64,000 nucleotides of DNA from Aspidapion aeneum (Eukaryota; Arthropoda; Insecta; Coleoptera; Brentidae): the NCBI GenBank assembly GCA_963576565.1, contig OY755042.1, positions 99,690,185 through 99,754,184 on the forward strand. The letters are read 5' to 3'. The translations under genes and the position numbers were made by a program. Below the pieces are notes generated by a model that searched no databases, had not been told where the DNA came from, and was given only the letters and a program-made list of their open reading frames with translations. Positions 38,101 through 47,100 of this stretch are shown here, one piece after another. Position 1 is the first letter of the stretch; each line of letters opens with the position of its first letter.

Positions 38101-41100
38101 GTCCATGTTTTGCCCTGAGTAGACCCATCTCGCTCTGGAACCTCTCCACCAGCATTGCGCTTATGCGACGGGGCCAGTCCATTCGTATTGTAGGTCTATG
38201 GCCTATACCCGGGATGCAATTCGGCCATAAACGATAATAAAAATCTCTACCCGCCTATTTTTGGGATGCAATTTGCAATTTCCTGGTGTATTGTGGACTA
38301 TCATTGCAGTTCCACTAATAGGGTATTTGACAAATTTTAGAAAAGAGTTTAGAATGATACATAGATCCCGAATTTGCTATGCAAAATTGTTAAAATAGTA
38401 TATTTTATCATGGAACACATTTAAAATCAAGTTTTCTAATTTCCGATTTGAATTTGCCGCTAAAACGCTCATTTCTAGCATATCGTTGGAATGACGTCAC
38501 AGCGCAGTAAACTGACGAACAGATACACGGGACTCAAGTGTTTATTTGTTTTTGGTCTGTGTTTTTACTGTTTTTTATGTAAAAAAAATGTCCTATAAGT
38601 GGTGTGTAGTGCCTGAGTGTATGAATACTAGCATAAAAACACCTAAAAAACTATTTATTCATGTGCCTACAGCAGTAAAAGGACTGAAAAAGTGGCTAGA
38701 ACTTGTTCGAAGAGACCCAAGGGCCTTATCTAATACATCTTCACTTTACATTTGTGAAGATCACTTTGATGTGAGTATAACTAAATTGTTTCTATTAATT
38801 TTTCTCACGTCTATAATATATATAACTATTTCGTAAATAACGATGAAATTTTTGAGGTTATGTTTATTACAAGGAGTGAACAACTATAATAGGCAGAAAG
38901 GTGTACACATTTTTAGGCGGTGCTAGGCAGTTATTATGCAGGACTAGGGAGTACCTCTAAATGCAGGATTAGGCAGTGCACATGCAGGCTAAATGTAGGA
39001 CTGAGCAGTAAATATGCAAGACTAGGCAGTGCATAGACAGGACTAGGCAGTACCTACGTAGGACTATGCAGTGTAACCTATGCTGGTCGTTGTATAGTTT
39101 TTGCCTCCCTGTCCCTCCCTCGGTTTATTACATGATTTTTATTTTTGTTTTTTTCAGATAACCAATCTATTGTAAGTGGCATATTAAACAAAAAAGCAAA
39201 ACATATAACTTAACCTCAAAATCTAAATAAGTAAAAGTAGGCGAAGAATATCGTAAAAAAACTTTCAGTTATATACAAAACGACTCATCGAATACTTACA
39301 TCAACATTTTAACATTTCTGAATTCCGCAGAACAAAAATCACTGTTGTTGGCAAAGAAGCCTGCCACCATAAAGGAATTCAGCATTGGCAAGTTGGAGCT
39401 ATCGGCTTTGGAGAATCCGTTTTCCATTGAAAATGTTTTTTATAAGCAAAACACAAAATAAAATTTAATTTAGGACGATAATTCGCACTTTAAACCAAAG
39501 CAAACATTACCATCCATAAGAAAATAACACAGAAAATAGGTTCGTTCGAGGCGTTTACTGTTTTGTAACGTCACTCGCAGCTGATTGGTAGACCGCCTGT
39601 TTTGAATCACGTGTCTGATTGTTTTAATTCAATAAATTTATTTAATTAAAAGAACTATGAATTTGAGAAAAAATTAAACAAAAAAGTTTGTTTTTAGCAT
39701 TCCCAAGACCTAAAGAGATATCTAAAAATAAATGTATATTTTTTACTACTGTCAAACACCCTATTGTCTAATAATAAAAATACTTTCTTCTTCTTTTTAG
39801 ACATTCACTGTCACACCATCCAGCTTAGCCCCCCCAAAACTGGTGCCACCAATCACAATCAAGACAACCCCTTTGCCGTCGCCTGCGTCACCGAAGCCAC
39901 TCACTGTGGAACCAATCACTTTAAAGCTTCCCAAATCATTAAAATCGAGAGGGAGGAATTCTCATTCTAACAACAACTTATCCAGGGACCCCGTGAAAAA
40001 GGTAAGCCGATTTTTTTAATGGTTTTTAGCGGGTATTTGGCTGACAACGTGTCAGATCTACTTCACAAGCACATATATATAACTCCAAATATCTTATATC
40101 TCGAAAACTACTTACCTACACCAGGATAGTGACATACCGCATGAAAGTTTACATCTAGGGGTATAAATTTCCATAAGAGGATAAAAAACAGATAGAGTAC
40201 GCCCGAGTCCCGCAGAAAGCTTTGCAGCGTTCTCAAAGATTACCTTGATAAATTACTACACGCGTTCGCACTCGTCAAGGGGCGGACAAAATCTTAAACA
40301 TTTTTTTAGGGCGAGCATTATTACTTGACTTATTACCATACAAGAAGTGGACTATTAAAAACGTAAACATTTTATTTTTAAAATTTTATTAAATGTGACT
40401 TATTTAGTTTCTAAAACACTTGTCTCAATACGCGATAACTCAAGAACACCTCAAACAATTTTAACCAAATATAATAGAACAGTTTTTTCTCGACACTAGA
40501 TTTTGGTTAAAAAACAGAGTTAGTTAAAAGTATGATTTCACCAATTTTACTTTAAAACTATCAACTTTTCTTGTTGTATTGATTTTTGTTTATAAATGTT
40601 CCTTGTGTATTTAAATCATTTTTGCCTGTGGCGCACCACGCAAAATTTTCGTTTTTAATTTGAAAGGCATTACTACTTATAATTATGATATTAGTCTTGA
40701 AAAAGTACTAAATAAGCTCCGCGGAACTACTTTTGAGTATCAATACCACCTCTGCCGCCCCCTAAGGTCTCGACCACTCTCCCGCGTCCTATAACCACGC
40801 TGCGTTCACTGTGGTCTATCATAATCTTTATTGGGGTTAGACTAAAAATGCATTTAAAAAAAACCTAAAATTAAATAATTGTTGGCTTACCAATAGATTG
40901 GTAAACTGTGGTGTTGATTGGAATTGACTTTAGCGAATGTGAAACGAAATTCAATAACAAGAATAACACTTTAAAATTCTGTTTGTTTGTAAAAGTAAGT
41001 TAATTATATACATTTAGGTACAGGGTGATTTTTTATAATTGCAAGATTGCTCTAACTCGGTTATTATTGGGAGTAGAAAGTTCAAACAAAAACTGTTCGG

Positions 41101-44100
41101 TTTGGTAAATTATGGCCACTTTAGACCCACCATTAGTATTTTTTTATAGGTTATAATATACAGGGGGCGACAAATAAATCAATTTTTTTAAAGGGAAGAC
41201 CCTATATATTTTTGTATTTTTAAGTTCCGCAAAAAATTAGCTTTACAGATATATGTAACAATATGGCTCTATCTTTGTTAGTTTTCGAGATATTGACGAT
41301 TGAAATTCCGAAAATTAGCAAATTTTAAATAGGTATACGGTGCGGAGTATTTAACGTATAGACTGTAAATAACAAACTGAAACAATATTGACTGACAGTT
41401 TGATAAATATAAATAATCATCTTTGTCAATTTTTATAGAAATTTAAAATCAAAAGACGACAATTTTTAAATGTTTTAATTGTTTTAAATCCATAAATAAA
41501 TAAAAATTAACGTAACAAATGTTCAAACCTATCACCATTGACTTTAATACATTTTTGAAACCGGTCTCTTAAATTATTTATTGTTCTGGTTATTAAATTA
41601 GAAAAATTTTCATTAAGCTCACTGACAGACAGTGATATTAATTCTCTGAGCTCTCGAGTATTCCTCGCTTCTAATCTGTAAACTTTATCTTTAAGGTGAC
41701 CCCATAAAAAAATGTCTAAAGGAGTTAAATCAAAACTGTTGGGTGGCCAGCGTATTGTGCCGTTTTTCCCAACCCATTCATTAAAATTATTATTTAAGAA
41801 TTCTCGGACCTCATGAACATTATGAGGAGGAGCCCCATCCTGCTGAAAAATCAATCTTCTTCTTTGATTTAGTGGCAAGTCATCCAAAAAATTTTCTAAG
41901 TAATTTTGTAAAAAATTTAAATAAATTTGTCCTGTTAAAGAGTGCTCAAAAAAAAATGGCCCAACAACACGGTCGTTCAGTACCCCACACCAGACATTTA
42001 CGGATTGTCTTCCCTGTCTTTTAATTTCTTTTACAAAATTAGGGTTAGTCGTGGACCATAGTCTGCTATTCTGTCTATTTGGTAGACCACAAGTTGTAAA
42101 CGTCGACTCATCCGACCACAAAATGTGATTTAAAAAACGGGGTTTTGCGTTTAGTCTTTCATGCATAAAGTGACAAAACTCTACCTTTTTTCTTTTCTGA
42201 TCGGGTGTTAGGCCTTGAAGTTCTTGTTGTTTATATGCCCAATAAGAATTTGTTCTTAGGACACTTCTTAATTTGGTAAAAGACGTCAAGCGTTCCTGTC
42301 CTTCTTGCACTAATGCGGAAGATACTTTTCTTATAGAAATTTGTGGGCTTTCTTGAAAATGTAGTAAAATATTTAAATTAGCCTCTTCGTTTGGACGAAC
42401 AACTCGTTTTTTTCGTTCCACAGACGATGTTTCACGAAATTTTCTATATATCCTAAGAATTGTGGATATATTAGGACATTGTCGGGCTGGATACAGTTCT
42501 CGATATTCTCTCGCAGTAGCAGTGGCATTTTTATTATTTTTCGCATGTAATAAAAGTATCTCTTGCTTTTCTGCATTGGAATAAAGCAACATTGTTAACA
42601 TTAGGTATCCACACATCTTAATATTGTTTGTGACTTGTCACAGGAAATACTCCGCACCGTATTTAAAATTTGCTAATTTTCGGAATTTCAATCGTCAATA
42701 TCTTGAAAACTAATAAAGATAGAGCCATAGTGTTACATATATCTGTAAAGCTAATTTTTTGCGGAACTTAAAAATACAAAAATATATAGGGTGTTCCCTT
42801 TAAAAAAATTGATCTGATTGTCGCCCCCTGTATATTATAACCTATAAAAAAATACTAATGGTGGGCCTAAAGTGGCCATAATTTACCAAACCGAATAGTT
42901 TTTGCTTGAACTTTCTACTCCCAATAATAACCGAGTTATAGCGATCTTGTAATTATAAAAAATCACCCTGTACAAGCAGAATTTTAATGTATTATTCTGG
43001 TTTATCACCCCGTTTGATGAATGCACTTACATAAAACTGAAAAGTTGACCTTTTGCGAACCAAGTAGCGGATTATACTGATATTTTCGCTAAACTTGCAT
43101 CGTTGGTCTGTTCTCCCATGGAATCCTTATGGCCCATACAAAAATTCTACCCCTAGATAGAACGCTGGCCACGCGGTATAGCTATTTTAAAGGGTCTTTA
43201 AAACAAAATCAAAATTTTTAATTAAAAAAAAAAAAGTGACACTCACCGTGATATGGAGTTAAAATAAATAAATTAGAATTAATGGTCTCAGTGGTCCAAT
43301 CGGGAGGGCGTTGACGTACATAGTAAAGGTGTTGATTTTCGTTACTTTTGAATACTCGTTACTCGACTACTAAGTAATCATTTTATATATTCGTTACTAT
43401 CGTTACTTTGATTACTGTAACTGTATTCAATTCAATCATACAATTAGTGCAAAATTCTCGGATTGTCGTTAATTCGAAGATCATTTACTTGTAGGTATAT
43501 TTTTCTTGTTGATATTATGGAAATATTCAATTGAAATTTTCAAAATGGGGGCTAAAACTAAAAAATATTGTGTGTGCTTAACACGGCAGAAGTGTAAACT
43601 TCAACAAGGCGAAATTAATAATACTTGCCCATAACATATTCTGCAAAGCGGACCGAACCGAACTCTTTTGTGTTGGTTGTTCATCTGCATCATCATATCG
43701 CTCGCTGAATGTTTCTCACAGTTAGTAGACTAAGCCGATTTCACCCGAATGAGTGTTAGATAGCCTAGCCTGACGGCTCAGTTCAATTCGCTAGCCACAA
43801 AAACTGCTAAACGCGCCTAAAGAAGTTTACACTTCAAAAAAAGGTAGGAACTACGTAGGAACTGTTTTGTGTAGAGTTTTTGCAAAGTCAGTTGAACAAA
43901 GATAAAAGCCGACCATCGGCATATCCTTTATAGAAAGTGACATGGGCGGCGGTAGATATACTCATGAAAATTATTTCAATTAATTATGGCGTAAACTAAA
44001 GAAATAAAAATAGATAATAAAACTTTCTATTCCTACACCTACAGGAACAACACTGTTTTATTTTCTAACTCTGCATACTGCCGACTAAAGGGGTCCCGAA

Positions 44101-47100
44101 AAGCACACCCGAAAGCAATTAAAAGCGCATCACAAAAAAATCTGCCAATCAGGTGCCGTCTACCCACCTGTGCTAGGTCGGTCGGAAAACAAATACTTTG
44201 TCGTCGAACCGCAAAGAGTCGCGCCTCTTCTCTGTCGGTAGGGTTGAAATTATACCAGGAAGATTTTATATGAATTCGGATAACTTTTGAAGGGCAGAAT
44301 GAAGCAAAATTTCATGAAATCGATAGAACCCCGTATTAGGTGTTATTCAAGTGACTGCAAAAACTATACAACTTTGTTCATCCGTCATCGGTATGCGTGA
44401 GCTAAGAGAAAAGCGTACTTCGGGGAATCACATATTATTTAAAATTGCAAACCGACAACAAACAACATTGCCAGATTGTCACGTCCTAATTTTTTTTATT
44501 GTTACCTTTTACAAACACAATTTAAATGCGTTAGTTACTTAAGTTGTCATAGTTACTTTCGAGTGATTACTGAATACAAAAATAATTGAAGGAATCAAAG
44601 TAACGAAAGTAATCATTTAATTTTCGGGTCGGTATTCGTTACTCCGTTATTTGTCGAGTAACGAGTACTCGAGTAACGACTAACACCTCTACTACATAGT
44701 CAATTTTTACATTTTAAGCCGATACCTACCATCCGACTTCCAACGTACCTGGCGAACAGAATACCGCCGGAACCCAGCTTACCACCGCCGCTGGCACTGG
44801 GGAAGCAAAATGACAGCGACTCGGACAATGACCTGCCATCTTTGAGTCACAGGACGCCCTCCCAACCGCCAGTCAACTTACTTCAACCGCAACCTACCGC
44901 GGATTCCTCTCGATACTCGCAACCACAACTGTACTGTTATTGTCGGTGTCCGTATGATGAGGTTTCCGAAATGATTGGGTAAGCGAAAATTCAAAAAAAT
45001 ATATATATTTATCGGTTTCACAACGTTCTACGTCTTCCGATACCCAATCTCCAGTCGTTTCTGTTTGCAAATAATTCATCATCTAGGCATCTTATTCTTA
45101 TTTCACTGTCTATTCCTTCTCTCCAGCTTCTCCTTGGCCGTCCATGTTTTCTTCGGCCAGTTGGTTTCCATTGTAGTATTTGTTTAGGTAGTCTTTCATC
45201 ATTCATTCATTGTACATGTCCGTACCACACCAGTTGTTTAGTTCTTATATCATCCACTAAAGTATGTTCACCCACTTTCTTAATTTCTCTTATTCTTTGA
45301 TTTGTAACTCTTTCTCTTTTTGATTTCCCTGCTGCTCTTCTCCAATAGTTCATCTCCGTGTCGAAAAGCATTTTTTCTGTTCTATCCTTGATTGGCCATA
45401 CGTCTGAGCCGTATGTAATAATACTTTTTACAATGATGTTATATATAAGCTTTTTGTTATGTTTTGATATGCTTTGGTCCCAAATTATTCCTGCCCGGTA
45501 TTTAAGATTAGATCCTGTTTCATTGCACCGATACACGTATACTCTGTCTTATTGAGATTAACCTCTAGTCCCCATTTATTGTACTCTTCTATTAGTTTTC
45601 GTGTCATATATTCGAGGTCGTCATAATAATATACTCTGCCGATTTATTGGCGCCTAAGGTCATAGTTGAGTAGCTTATGATCAAAAATTGTCCCGTGGGA
45701 TAGTTGTGAAAGATTTTTAAAAACTACCCTTGATCGATTGGTAACAGATCACACAGTTTTAGGTTACCGGGTGTTTGCCTCTTGAGTGGGAAGGCCTGTG
45801 TGACGCCATAAATCCAAGATGGCGGCTTTTTTCATGTTTTTTTCACAAACTGTGGCTTATAACTTTCGCTAAATTTGTTTTACAAAAAACTACGTTTACG
45901 ATATTTTTTCTTTTGGTAAAAATATTACTTTTTTTGTATTTTGAAAAAAACATGATATGTTTGTTAGTTTCTAAGATATAAAGGGTAATTTCTTTACTTT
46001 ACTAATTGTTGTTCTCTTGCAAACAAAAAATGTATTTACAATTTCTCTGTAAAACTAATTTAGCGAAAAGTATAAGCCAAAGTTTAAAAAAAAAATGAAA
46101 CATGGCGTAAACCCTCCTACTCCATCACCAATCTACCGCGAGGTCTAGAGCTACAAAGCTTATTAACTTTAGGACAGTTATATTGTTGTTCTATTGCAAA
46201 CAAATCATAACCTGTACAATTTTTCTGTAAAATTTATGTGGTAAAAGTTAAAAACAAAAGTTTGTAAAAAACATGGAAAAAATCGCAATCTTGGATTTAT
46301 GACGTCACGCAGCCCTCTTACTCAAATTTGAGGCAAATACTTGGCGACTTAAGATTGAGTGATTCATAACCAATTGATTTGGGATAGTCTAAAACCTCCT
46401 TCCCAATTTTTTTTTGGTAAAAAGTTACTATTTTTTAGAACTAAAAAAAAATCATACCTTTGTTCGTTTTTAATTATTGTTCTATTGCAAATAAAGAACG
46501 TATTAACATTTCACATCACATTAGTCCTCCCACTCCAATTGGAGGCAAACACCAGGTGACTTAAAATTGTGTGATCTATCACCAATCTCCCACAACTATC
46601 CCACGGGATACCATAGACATCTTAACTTTTTCGTTGATTGTAAAATCCTTAGAACATTGAACTACTAGAAGCAGCATAACCTCAAACCATAGGCAGGTTT
46701 GTTTGAGTAGATGATCTCCAGACATTGTTGTCAAAATTTGAAAACATTCCTAAACCTTTAATGATACAAACATTTCCTTGTAAATCTTAAAAATAGTACA
46801 AAACTATAATACAGCATTCAACCAGAGAATATTTTTTTATATTAAAAATGATTCAACATTCTATTATAGCAAGTATATTATTTTTGGAATCTCAATAGTA
46901 ATAATACAAAATCGTGCAGGTATAATACATTTAAAACAATGTGGCAGCTTAAGAACCGGCTGTTTGTTTTGTTTACAGATAAATAAGCTGTTTACTTACT
47001 TGTAAAAGGACCGTTTATTTCCTACGGCATAAGATGTTTTACACACCTCGCACTTTTTTACCATGTTGACTTTAACGCAAAAAAAAAATCACAAAATCAC

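Larger units (their letters stand above)
38319..39763. mobile_element. THAP-domain DNA transposon, probably P-element-like and degraded
   Basis: Ends are TAGGGTATTTGACA and TGTCAAACACCCTA, 14-bp inverted repeats with one mismatch. The 1445-bp interior encodes a THAP exon on the + strand, a 20-24-bp minisatellite (about 38915-39080) and a possible second short exon. THAP DNA-binding domains occur in P-element transposases. Possible 8-bp flanks are only partly matching. It lies in the intron between coding exons 8 and 9. Confidence 0.6.

Noticed and set aside
40130..43190. Possible outer inverted repeat around the mariner (TCTAGGGGTA blocks near 40155 and 43150)
   Set aside because: Matches are short and interrupted; not enough to claim a host element for the mariner.
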